Source of the DNA: Candidatus Nitrosopumilus sp. | GTDB lineage: Archaea; Thermoproteota; Nitrososphaeria; Nitrososphaerales; Nitrosopumilaceae | Reading direction: 5' to 3' | Length of the DNA: 6,535 bases | Assembly (NCBI GenBank): GCA_022758935.1 | Contig: JAEMQG010000173.1 | Location: forward strand, 1 to 6,535 | Shown: piece after piece, positions 1-6,297 of the stretch | Layout: each line of letters opens with the position of its first letter | Position numbering within the stretch: position 1 is the first letter of the stretch | The notes under the pieces: model-generated | Databases searched by the model: none | Seen by the model: the letters and a program-made list of their open reading frames with translations, nothing else | Told to the model about the DNA's origin: nothing | Position numbers and translations under genes: made by a program

Positions 1-1539
1 TGCAACTATTTTACCTGATTTCACCACAACAAGACCACCCTGATTTTTTAAAAGGGTATTTGCAGCAACTGCCATATCAGAATCATCAGAACCAATTACA
101 ATCATATCATTTTCGTGAAAACTCCATGTTGATGCAAATGCGCCAATATCAGCTCCAAAATTTTCAAGAAATCCTATAGCGTGTTTATTTGTTCCATAGA
201 TCCTATCAAAAGCTGCAACCTTCCATACATCATTATCTAAAGAAGCTGAAATATTTCCTTCTTTAGCATTTAGTTCTATCGAACCAATTTTTGTAATAAT
301 TTCACTTTGCATAAAAATTGTATTTGCTACAACATTTTTCTTTTTTGATAAAATGGCAAAGTCTTTGGAAGAAAATTTTTTTAGTTTGACTGTGTTTTTT
401 ATCCATGGAGAAACTGTTTTTTTCTTTATTGAGGTAACAATACTTCCATTTGAGGCAACTAGTTTTCCACCTACAAAGACTTTATTGGGTTTCATGGATT
501 CCAAGTCATCAAAAATTAAAATATCTGCTAGTTTTCCGGGTGCAATACCACCCAAATCTTTATCCATATTATAATAATTAAAGCAATTTTTTGAGGCCAT
601 TGAAATAGCATCTATTGGTTGTAGTCCAAGTTTGATTGATTCTCTAACACAATGATCAATATGACCGTATTTTACAATGTCTAGAGGATCAAGTCCATCA
701 GAACAAAACATGAGTCGATCAAGATTTATTCCATGAGACAATACATGGGGGATAATTTCCTTCAGGTCACGTCTAATAGAACCTTCTCTTATCATAATCC
801 ACATTCCCAAACGCAATCTTTCTAAAACTTGATCAAAATTGATAGGCTCATGACAGGACAATATGCCAGATGCGACATAGGCATTGAGTTTTTTTTCACT
901 TATACCAGCAGTATGGCCATTAATTACACAATCGTTGTCTAACATTGTAGACAGAGATTTCATTGTTTTAGGATCTCTAAGTGTTACTTTGGTCCATGAA
1001 AAAACTTCTCCCAATCCCAATACATGAGCATGTTTAATTGCTGATTTTTCTTGTGACAATGATAGGGTTCTACTATTACTAAATTTTCCGTCTACAGGAA
1101 GACCGCCTGGAACAACTTGGAATATTCTAATAGGTAAATTTTCACCGAGTCTTAGAAATTCTAGAAATCCTTTGTAACCAGATACGCTAACAATATCAAT
1201 TGGATCTGAGAAGAGTGACGTCACTCCGCATAAAAGAGATTTTTTTGCAAATTCGGAAGGTAACACAAATTGATCAATGTGTAAATGTGGGTCAGCAAAA
1301 CCCGGTCCTACATATTTTTCCTTGACATCAATGTCGATTGTCTTTGCTCCAATTGTATGTCCTGCATCTGGACCAACATATGCAATTCTATCATTAATTA
1401 TTGCAATCTGAATTTTTGGAATAATTTCTCTAGTGTAAACTGATAACAAAGAGCAATTTTTCAAGACAAGATCTGCTTTTTTGTCACCCATTGCTACTGA
1501 ATTTAATGAAGAAATCGAATGTGCTAGGCTCGAAGTCAC
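1..1539 (-). CDS. Adenine deaminase-family amidohydrolase, divergent, C-terminus cut by window edge
   Basis: My own reverse-strand translation is open from the left edge to an in-frame TAG at 1561-1563, giving 513 residues from the chosen start; full-length family members are usually about 550-600. The order of motifs matches adenine deaminase (COG1001), which turns adenine into hypoxanthine and ammonia in purine salvage: metal-binding HLH at residues 85-87, GH at 208-209, CHE at 229-231, MIREG at 249-253, CSDG at 279-282, and a C-terminal domain ending in a GGLVVV stretch. Several motifs normally near invariant are changed: HIES is HIDQ, DPHEI is DPIDI (112-116), CTDDRHP is CSDGLDP (279-285), AHDSHN is SFHEND (473-478). 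The fold assignment is firm; adenine as substrate is not. Start choice: GTG at 1539 lies about 26 bases after a TATA-like box, fitting a leaderless mRNA. GTG at 1560 would abut that box, and ATG at 1491 is the other option. The gene is divergent from rpl44e. Confidence 0.85.
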   Translation of the reverse strand, partial: MTSSLAHSISSLNSVAMGDKKADLVLKNCSLLSVYTREIIPKIQIAIINDRIAYVGPDAGHTIGAKTIDIDVKEKYVGPGFADPHLHIDQFVLPSEFAKKSLLCGVTSLFSDPIDIVSVSGYKGFLEFLRLGENLPIRIFQVVPGGLPVDGKFSNSRTLSLSQEKSAIKHAHVLGLGEVFSWTKVTLRDPKTMKSLSTMLDNDCVINGHTAGISEKKLNAYVASGILSCHEPINFDQVLERLRLGMWIMIREGSIRRDLKEIIPHVLSHGINLDRLMFCSDGLDPLDIVKYGHIDHCVRESIKLGLQPIDAISMASKNCFNYYNMDKDLGGIAPGKLADILIFDDLESMKPNKVFVGGKLVASNGSIVTSIKKKTVSPWIKNTVKLKKFSSKDFAILSKKKNVVANTIFMQSEIITKIGSIELNAKEGNISASLDNDVWKVAAFDRIYGTNKHAIGFLENFGADIGAFASTWSFHENDMIVIGSDDSDMAVAANTLLKNQGGLVVVKSGKIVA

Positions 1540-1560
1540 ATATTTTATTGTACTTTGCAC

Positions 1561-1570
1561 CTATTATAGA
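1561..1570 (-). promoter_or_regulatory. TATA-like box for the adenine deaminase-family gene
   Basis: On the minus strand the bases read TCTATAATAG, centred about 26 bases upstream of the GTG at 1539. That spacing would place the transcription start at or next to the GTG and give a leaderless mRNA. The box is partly symmetric, so it could also help rpl44e on the other strand, where it would give a leader of about 15 bases. This is inferred from composition and spacing only. Confidence 0.5.
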
Positions 1571-1577
1571 TTCAATA

Positions 1578-1585
1578 CTTAAATT
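1578..1585 (+). promoter_or_regulatory. TATA-like box for rpl44e-rps27e
   Basis: CTTAAATT is centred 27-28 bases before the rpl44e ATG at 1609, consistent with a leaderless archaeal transcript. No Shine-Dalgarno-like sequence lies between the box and the ATG. It sits beside the oppositely oriented box at 1561-1570, so the 69-base gap between the two genes is a compact divergent promoter. Confidence 0.5.
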
Positions 1586-1608
1586 ACCGTTGAAGCGGTT
1601 TTTTTAAT

Positions 1609-1890
1609 ATGAACATACCTAAGGTGATCCGTAAGTATTGTGCCAAATGTAAAACACATACAGAACAAAAGGTCTCCATATACAAGGCTGGGAAAAGACG
1701 TGGCTCTGCAAGAGGAGAACGTAGGCATGCAGAACGTAAAAGAGGGTATGGTGGACAAAAATTCCCAAAACTTGCCAAGCCTGCAAAAGTTACAAAGAAA
1801 GTCACCCCAATAATGACATGTACTGTTTGCAAAAAGAAATACAATAAACCAGGCATTAGAATTAAGAAATTTGAGTTGGTGGCAGCATGA
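1609..1890 (+). CDS. rpl44e: Large ribosomal subunit protein eL42 (L44e)
   Basis: Protein of 93 residues, the usual length for archaeal L44e, a zinc-binding protein of the 50S subunit near the E site. It shows the family's paired CxxC knuckles at C11/C14 and C71/C74, separated by a very basic stretch (residues 28-64, rich in K, R and G), and the typical start MNIPKVIRKYC. The sequence is complete. The ATG is 27-28 bases after a TATA-like box and has no ribosome-binding site, so it is probably read from a leaderless mRNA. The stop codon overlaps the rps27e start (ATGA), indicating co-transcription and translational coupling, the usual pairing of these genes in archaea. Confidence 0.97.
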   Translation: MNIPKVIRKYCAKCKTHTEQKVSIYKAGKRRGSARGERRHAERKRGYGGQKFPKLAKPAKVTKKVTPIMTCTVCKKKYNKPGIRIKKFELVAA

Positions 1891-2084
1891 AAAAAGATCA
1901 TATTGAAATTCCAAAGCCAGCGAGCAAGTTCCAGAAAGTTAATTGTAATGAATGTGGTGAGTTACAAGTAGTTTATTCTCATGCGTCACAATTTGTTGTC
2001 TGCAATTCTTGTGGAAACAATATTGCCGAACCAACTGGTTCCAAAGCAAAAATCAATGGCCAAATTTTAGGCAGTGCTGAGTAA
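1887..2084 (+). CDS. rps27e: Small ribosomal subunit protein eS27 (S27e)
   Basis: Protein of 65 residues matching archaeal S27e, a zinc-ribbon protein of the 30S subunit. The four zinc ligands are C20, C23, C39 and C42 in the pattern CxxC-x15-CxxC, followed by the characteristic EPTGSKAKI stretch (residues 48-56). The start overlaps the end of rpl44e by four bases (ATGA). A GGTGG at 1878-1882, four bases before the ATG, is a weak ribosome-binding site candidate. The last 18 bases of the gene overlap the end of cobY on the other strand. In many archaea the next genes are those for initiation factor 2 alpha and Nop10; here they are absent. Confidence 0.96.
   Translation: MKKDHIEIPKPASKFQKVNCNECGELQVVYSHASQFVVCNSCGNNIAEPTGSKAKINGQILGSAE
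2048..2052 (-). terminator. Possible T-tract terminator for the cob operon
   Basis: On the minus strand there is a run of five T about 15 bases after the cobY stop, inside the 3' part of rps27e. It is the nearest T run downstream of the operon, and archaeal terminators are often simple T tracts. A run this short in an AT-rich genome is weak evidence. Confidence 0.2.
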
Positions 2085-2651
2085 ATCATAGTCTTGTTTT
2101 GTGTTTAGATTAAAAGCGATTCTTTTATCATTAATTACTAAAAAATTCTCCGGTATATTTTCAAGTGTAAAAATATTTTTTGTATTTACTAATGAAATTC
2201 CGGTATAACAACATGATTGATTTTCAAAATTTATTTCATAATCAGAGGAGAGATGCAATGATTCTTGAAATTCTTTTGTAACAAGAATCGTAGTCCAAAT
2301 ATTTTTTGAATTACATAGATTTACAATCTCTTGAATAATATCTCCATCTAAAAACGGCAAGTCAGCAGAAGTAATCAGTACAAAATCATTCAATGATTTA
2401 AGAACCATATTAAGATCTTTAACATAACTATCACCTGAAGTGTCATAAAGGTCAATATTATTTTCTTCTAACAATTTTTTTGTTTTTGGAGAATTAGAAC
2501 TTGTAATTGCCAATATTTTTGAAAAGCATTTAGAAGATACTAATGCATCAATGACATGAAGAATTATAGGTTTTTTGTATTTTAAAAGTAATTTTTCTTC
2601 AGATAAATTCATTCGACTTCCTTTGCCACCAGCCATTACAATGCCAATCAT
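2067..2651 (-). CDS. cobY: GTP:adenosylcobinamide-phosphate guanylyltransferase CobY
   Basis: Protein of 194 residues, the normal size for CobY. This archaeal enzyme, unrelated to bacterial CobU, transfers GMP from GTP to adenosylcobinamide phosphate and makes the adenosyl-GDP-cobinamide used by CobS. It has a single nucleotidyltransferase (MobA-like) fold: the nucleotide-binding loop MAGGKGSRM at residues 6-14 with K20 in EEKLLL, the acidic motif ADLP at 96-99 (D97 probably binds metal), TGISLVN at 150-156, and a terminal NLNTKQD at 181-187. MobA or another sugar-nucleotide transferase would be the alternative, but the position directly after cobS decides for CobY. The ATG overlaps the cobS stop by four bases (ATGA). 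No ribosome-binding site is visible, so translation probably depends on coupling. The last 18 bases overlap rps27e in the convergent direction. Confidence 0.92.
   Translation of the reverse strand: MIGIVMAGGKGSRMNLSEEKLLLKYKKPIILHVIDALVSSKCFSKILAITSSNSPKTKKLLEENNIDLYDTSGDSYVKDLNMVLKSLNDFVLITSADLPFLDGDIIQEIVNLCNSKNIWTTILVTKEFQESLHLSSDYEINFENQSCCYTGISLVNTKNIFTLENIPENFLVINDKRIAFNLNTKQDYDLLSTA
2085..2106 (+). terminator. Possible T-rich terminator for rpl44e-rps27e
   Basis: Just after the rps27e stop the plus strand becomes T-rich (TCTTGTTTTGTGTTT at 2092-2106). Archaeal termination commonly uses such tracts without a hairpin. The tract lies wholly inside the cobY coding region on the other strand, so its composition may only reflect that gene's codons. 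Confidence 0.25.
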
Positions 2652-3373
2652 ACTGAAACAAAGATTAGAAGAGATGCCAATCGAGTGAGTTCGTTTGTAG
2701 CCCCAAATACATCTCCTGTAATTCCTCCAAAACTTTTAGTAGATAAACCAACTAGAAATAGGGTTAGTGTCACACCTACTCCAAATACAAGTAGACCGGT
2801 TGTACCGCCAAGAACAATCAGTGGAATTAGAGTAATTATAGATGCCAATACCAATTTCTGTCTGTTTTTCATAAGCTCAACAAAAGGTGAATTTGAGCCT
2901 AAGGATGCAGATTTTCCAATACTTGCCATCAAAACCATTGAAAATTTTGCAAATATCTCACTAAGTAAAATTGATAAAAATAGTTGGTACCCTGTGAATT
3001 GTGAGATTACTATAATCAATCCTACAATATACAACACGATTGCAACTATCCCAGCAGAACCAGTAGTAAGATCTTTCATTGCTGCAAGTTTTTTTTCTTT
3101 TGTCCCCTTTACCATCAGACCATCAGCAAAGTCTGCTAAACCATCAGTGTGATGAATGCCAGTAATTATAGCGAATGAGGCAACAACTAACAAACTAACT
3201 ATCAAGGGATCTAAAAATAATGAAAGCCCGAATCCTATTGAACCGACAATCAACCCAATTGTAATCCCAACAATTGGAAAAACATACATGTATTTTGCAA
3301 TGGTTTCTAAATTTGAATTGCCAGTCGGAATAATGGTCAGAAATGAAAAAACAGACCCTATTTCTTTAAACAT
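2648..3373 (-). CDS. cobS: Adenosylcobinamide-GDP ribazoletransferase (cobalamin synthase) CobS
   Basis: Protein of 241 residues, typical of CobS. This integral membrane enzyme joins adenosyl-GDP-cobinamide to alpha-ribazole or its 5'-phosphate to complete the nucleotide loop. Diagnostic motifs are present: an N-terminal FLTIIPTG (residues 11-18), HHTDGLADFADGL at 74-86 (the acidic DGLAD/FADG motif thought to bind metal and pyrophosphate), MKDLTTGSAG at 99-108, and GGITGDVFGATNE at 216-228. Hydrophobic stretches around 29-52, 56-73, 108-128, 130-150, 173-190, 192-210 and 230-241 suggest six or seven membrane segments. The ATG lies inside the end of cbiB (8-base overlap) and is preceded by a GGTGG that could act as a weak ribosome-binding site. 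No key motif is missing. Confidence 0.96.
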   Translation of the reverse strand: MFKEIGSVFSFLTIIPTGNSNLETIAKYMYVFPIVGITIGLIVGSIGFGLSLFLDPLIVSLLVVASFAIITGIHHTDGLADFADGLMVKGTKEKKLAAMKDLTTGSAGIVAIVLYIVGLIIVISQFTGYQLFLSILLSEIFAKFSMVLMASIGKSASLGSNSPFVELMKNRQKLVLASIITLIPLIVLGGTTGLLVFGVGVTLTLFLVGLSTKSFGGITGDVFGATNELTRLASLLIFVSV

Positions 3374-4337
3374 GAATCCACCATCCTAAAAAAGATATGA
3401 GTAAAATAATTGGAATAACTATAATCCCACAAAACATTATTGAAGTGACTTTCATTATGGAAATAGCTGATTTTATATGATCTTTGGTAAATGAGATACT
3501 TCCATCTCCTAGTGAGTAGTGATCAATTTTTTCAAATTTTACTCCTAATGCTCCCGCTGTAGCTGCCATAGGATATCCGGCATTAGGACTTTCGGTCTTG
3601 TTTCCATCACGAATCATTATTTCATAAGATTTTTTCCAATCGTGTCCAAGAATCATAGCACTGATTATCATGAGAAATCCAGTTAGCCGGGATGGGATAT
3701 AATTTAAAATTTTGTCACAGTTTGCTCCAAACCATCCAACACTGTTAAAAATATTTGTCTTGTATCCAATCATAGAATCAGCTGTATTAATTACTCGGTA
3801 GACAAACGCTCCTGGTAAACCAAAAATTGCAAAATAGAAAAGAGGGCCGGTTACACCGTCAACAGTATTCTCACTGATACTTTCTAGAACTCCTGAAATT
3901 ACATGATTTTTGTCAAGATTCTTTGTATTTCGCTTTACAATCATAGAAAGATTATTTCTCGCAGAAAAGATGTCATCTTGCTCTATGGATTTAGATACTG
4001 CAAGCGCATGTTTTTCCATTCCTTTGATTGCTATAGTCGTCTTCAATAATATACCACCTACAATAACTGAAGTTATAATCGATAGATAATCTAGTGTAAT
4101 CAAGTTAATTCCAATATCTAATAATATTATCAATGACACCACAATTCCACTAGAGACCAAAATGATAAAAATGCCCCCAAGTTTTTCTAAATTTTTTGAT
4201 GAAGATTTTGCATATGGTGTTAATCTTGCAATCAAGGAACCCATCCATGCAGTTGGATGAAATTTATTTTTCGGATCACCAATTATAAGATCTAACGCAA
4301 GTGCAAAAAATACCAACAATATTGATTCGATTATCAA
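3366..4337 (-). CDS. cbiB: Adenosylcobinamide-phosphate synthase CbiB
   Basis: Protein of 323 residues, normal for CbiB (called CobD in Pseudomonas). This membrane enzyme attaches (R)-1-aminopropan-2-ol phosphate to adenosylcobyric acid to give adenosylcobinamide phosphate. Family motifs: LDLIIGDP with HPTAWMG (residues 15-33), SISENTVDG (153-161), NTADSMIGY (184-192), and SPNAGYPMAATAGALGV (250-266). Hydrophobic stretches lie near 4-20, 54-80, 85-104, 163-183, 217-231 and 296-320. The start codon is TTG: the first in-frame ATG encodes M32, after the conserved GDP motif, so it cannot be the start. The TTG overlaps the cobQ stop as TTGA, suggesting translation by ribosomes finishing cobQ. Its substrates are products of the two upstream genes. 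Confidence 0.96.
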   Translation of the reverse strand: MIIESILLVFFALALDLIIGDPKNKFHPTAWMGSLIARLTPYAKSSSKNLEKLGGIFIILVSSGIVVSLIILLDIGINLITLDYLSIITSVIVGGILLKTTIAIKGMEKHALAVSKSIEQDDIFSARNNLSMIVKRNTKNLDKNHVISGVLESISENTVDGVTGPLFYFAIFGLPGAFVYRVINTADSMIGYKTNIFNSVGWFGANCDKILNYIPSRLTGFLMIISAMILGHDWKKSYEIMIRDGNKTESPNAGYPMAATAGALGVKFEKIDHYSLGDGSISFTKDHIKSAISIMKVTSIMFCGIIVIPIILLISFLGWWIHV

Positions 4338-5173
4338 GTTATCATCTTCTCTATTTTTTTAATATTAATATTTGAATTTACTAATTTACTTAATCTGTTA
4401 ATTTCTCCATCTATTTTATCTAAGGTCTTGTTATTCCAAACTACATTTTTTGCTTTGCCATTCAATGAATCTTCTTCAGGCAGATCTAGCTCAATCATTG
4501 GTATTACACCTAAGACAGAACGTTTCGTTTTTTCTTTAATTTTTCTAAGACCTGGTTTAAGAATATCAATATCCCCCCTAAATTTATTAATTACAAAGCC
4601 TTTGACTAGATTTCTGTATTTTTTGTCTAAAAGGGATAAAGTACCTACAATGCTAGCAAATGATCCTCCTCTATCAATATCTGTAATTAGCAATACAGAA
4701 GAATTTGCTATTTCTGCCATTTTCATATTTGCTATATCAAATTTCATTAAATTAATTTCAACGGGCGATCCAGCCCCTTCTAAAATAACAAGATCATAAT
4801 TTTTTTGAAGTGATTCAAGTGATTTTGTAGCAATTTGCAACCCTTGAGTTCGTACAAATTTTTGGTAATATTCTGTTGCATGCATTTTCTTGAAAATTTT
4901 TCCATTGAGGTAAACGTTGCTGTAATAATTTCCCAATGGTTTTAGAAGAATAGGATTTAGATCATAAGTGATTTCACATCTTGCAGCTATTCCTTGTATT
5001 GCCTGGGCTCTAGATATTTCAAAATCATTTGTTTTGTAAGCATAATTTGACATATTTTGAGCCTTAAACGGTGCTACAGAAAATCCCTTGTCTGAGAAAA
5101 TTCTACATAATGCAGTGACTAGCGTTGTTTTACCTGCCCCAGATGATGTGCCTTGTATCATTAATGATTTCAT
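4334..5173 (-). CDS. cobQ: Cobyric acid synthase CobQ/CbiP lacking the amidotransferase domain
   Basis: Protein of 279 residues; usual CobQ/CbiP is about 480-510. The present part is the ATP-dependent synthetase domain, with clear CobQ signatures: P-loop GTSSGAGKTT (residues 8-17), FKAQNMSN (36-43), EISRAQAIQ (52-60), DLNPILLKP (71-79), EGAGSPVEINL (132-142), DIDRGGSFASI (165-175), INKFRGD (195-201), and GVIPMIELDLPEEDS (222-236). The last motif normally leads into a class I glutamine amidotransferase domain (GATase_3). Here only a charged tail of about 43 residues follows, then TGA overlapping the cbiB start. The normal reaction amidates adenosylcobyrinic acid a,c-diamide four times to adenosylcobyric acid using ATP and glutamine. 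This form would need free ammonia or a separate glutaminase; that is inference. The signatures favour CobQ over BioD or CobB/CbiA. The ATG overlaps the stop of the preceding decarboxylase gene (ATGA). Confidence 0.9.
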   Translation of the reverse strand: MKSLMIQGTSSGAGKTTLVTALCRIFSDKGFSVAPFKAQNMSNYAYKTNDFEISRAQAIQGIAARCEITYDLNPILLKPLGNYYSNVYLNGKIFKKMHATEYYQKFVRTQGLQIATKSLESLQKNYDLVILEGAGSPVEINLMKFDIANMKMAEIANSSVLLITDIDRGGSFASIVGTLSLLDKKYRNLVKGFVINKFRGDIDILKPGLRKIKEKTKRSVLGVIPMIELDLPEEDSLNGKAKNVVWNNKTLDKIDGEINRLSKLVNSNINIKKIEKMIT

Positions 5174-6243
5174 AGTTTCTCAAAGGCTTTGATCAATTTT
5201 CTGTTTTCTTTTCTTGTTTTTACTGCAATTCGAATGTAATTATCATTTAATCCACGAAATGTACTACAATCACGAATTAAAATTTTCTTTTTAAGTAATT
5301 TTTTTTGTAATGTTTTAGACTTCATTTTTGTTTTTATCAGGATAAAATTAGTTTTAGTAGCACTGCATTGAAGAGATTTTAGTTTAGAAATACTATCAAC
5401 GAGATAATTGGATTCTTTTTTAATGATTTTTTTTACTTTGTCTAGATAGAAAGGATTCATGATCGCAGTAGATGCTGCTTGTTGTGCCAATCCTGAAACA
5501 TTCCAGGGGATTTTTATTTTAGTTAAAATTGAAATCATTTGTTTTGATCCTAAACCATAGCCTATTCGTAAACCAGCAAGAGCAAATGATTTTGTTAATG
5601 AACGTAGTACAAATAGATTATTGTATTTACTAATAAATTTGATAATTGATTCATCATGATCAGGTACAAGTTCAATAAAACATTCATCAACAAAAACCAA
5701 GGTATTTTTTTTATGTGCAGATATTATTATTTTTTGTAAAGTTTTTTTTTGGATTAAACTACCTGTGGGATTATTGGGATTGCAAATGAATATGCAGCCA
5801 TTAATAGGAAATTTAGAAATAAAATTGTCAACATCTTTTGTCAAATCCATTGTTTTAAAAAATGAAACTTTTGCACTTGCAAGTTTTGCTGCAGCTTCAT
5901 ATTCACCAAATGTTGGAATTGGAATTAAAACAGATGTTTTTTTTGATAAAAAAGCTTGACAAAAATTATAAATTATTTCTGTCGCACCATTTCCCACTAC
6001 AATTTGAGAGAAATGAATTTTGGTATACTGCTGAAGATTTTTTCTCAGTTGAGTAGATTCTGGATCAGGATAGATTTGGATGGCATCTAATTGATTTTTT
6101 ATGGTTTTACGAACCAGTGAAGAAATTCCAATTGGGCTGATGTTTGAGCTAAAATCTAAAATCTTTGAATTTGGATGTCTAATCGAAAAAGGCCCCCCAT
6201 GCGAAACTCGTTTATGAGCAGATATGTTGGGATTTGTCTTCAT
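5170..6243 (-). CDS. cobD: L-threonine-O-3-phosphate decarboxylase (CobD/CobC), HisC-like
   Basis: Protein of 357 residues of the fold-type I PLP aminotransferase family. Its motifs fit the cobalamin decarboxylase that makes (R)-1-aminopropan-2-ol O-2-phosphate from L-threonine phosphate, the substrate of CbiB. It shows HGG (15-17), ILDFSSNISPIG (28-39), YPDP (58-61), VGNGATEIIY (83-92), NPNNPTG (155-161), DECFIEL (186-192), SLTKSFALAGLRIGYG (215-230) with K218 as the likely PLP lysine, and a C-terminal IRDCSTFRGLNDNYIRIA (323-340) whose R338 probably holds the substrate carboxylate. Histidinol-phosphate aminotransferase is the close alternative; the N-terminal HGG, the CSTFRGL motif and the cob operon favour the decarboxylase. 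It is the first gene of the operon. The ATG lies about 24 bases after a TATA-like box, suggesting a leaderless start. Lysine-rich and complete. Confidence 0.92.
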   Translation of the reverse strand: MKTNPNISAHKRVSHGGPFSIRHPNSKILDFSSNISPIGISSLVRKTIKNQLDAIQIYPDPESTQLRKNLQQYTKIHFSQIVVGNGATEIIYNFCQAFLSKKTSVLIPIPTFGEYEAAAKLASAKVSFFKTMDLTKDVDNFISKFPINGCIFICNPNNPTGSLIQKKTLQKIIISAHKKNTLVFVDECFIELVPDHDESIIKFISKYNNLFVLRSLTKSFALAGLRIGYGLGSKQMISILTKIKIPWNVSGLAQQAASTAIMNPFYLDKVKKIIKKESNYLVDSISKLKSLQCSATKTNFILIKTKMKSKTLQKKLLKKKILIRDCSTFRGLNDNYIRIAVKTRKENRKLIKAFEKL

Positions 6244-6262
6244 GATTTGAAACAGCCATTGC

Positions 6263-6270
6263 TAATATAG
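6263..6270 (-). promoter_or_regulatory. TATA-like box for the cob operon
   Basis: On the minus strand the bases read CTATATTA, centred about 24 bases before the ATG at 6243, the spacing expected for a leaderless transcript of the five-gene cob operon. All downstream genes overlap, so this is the only obvious promoter for the operon. No cobalamin riboswitch fits in the short gap. Confidence 0.5.
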
Positions 6271-6297
6271 TATGTTTTGGTCAAATTCAGAAAACGA

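Noticed and set aside
353..574. Plus-strand open frame of 73 codons
   Set aside because: It lies antisense inside the deaminase-family gene, has no family motifs and reads as low-complexity hydrophobic sequence. It is a shadow of the minus-strand gene.
1579..1914. Two minus-strand open frames opposite rpl44e
   Set aside because: rpl44e on the plus strand has clear zinc knuckles and correct length. The minus-strand frames have no recognisable motifs and arise from its lysine-rich codons.
2685..3389. Two plus-strand open frames opposite cobS
   Set aside because: CobS is unmistakable on the minus strand, and the plus-strand frames show no domain, promoter or ribosome-binding site.
4334..4340. 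Short CobQ explained by a recent frameshift or split gene
   Set aside because: The bases after the stop encode the start of an intact CbiB, with no amidotransferase-like sequence in any frame I could follow. A single-base error would not restore the missing domain.
4428..4799. Plus-strand open frame of 123 codons opposite cobQ
   Set aside because: It is antisense to the conserved cobQ motifs and has no recognisable features.
5733..5756. Homopolymer T runs in the decarboxylase gene as a possible slippage or phase-variation site
   Set aside because: The reading frame is intact through the runs, which simply encode lysine-rich segments on the minus strand. Similar runs occur all over this AT-rich window.
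5765..6056. Two short plus-strand open frames opposite the threonine-phosphate decarboxylase gene
   Set aside because: They overlap each other and the strong PLP-enzyme coding frame, and look like random open frames in AT-rich DNA.
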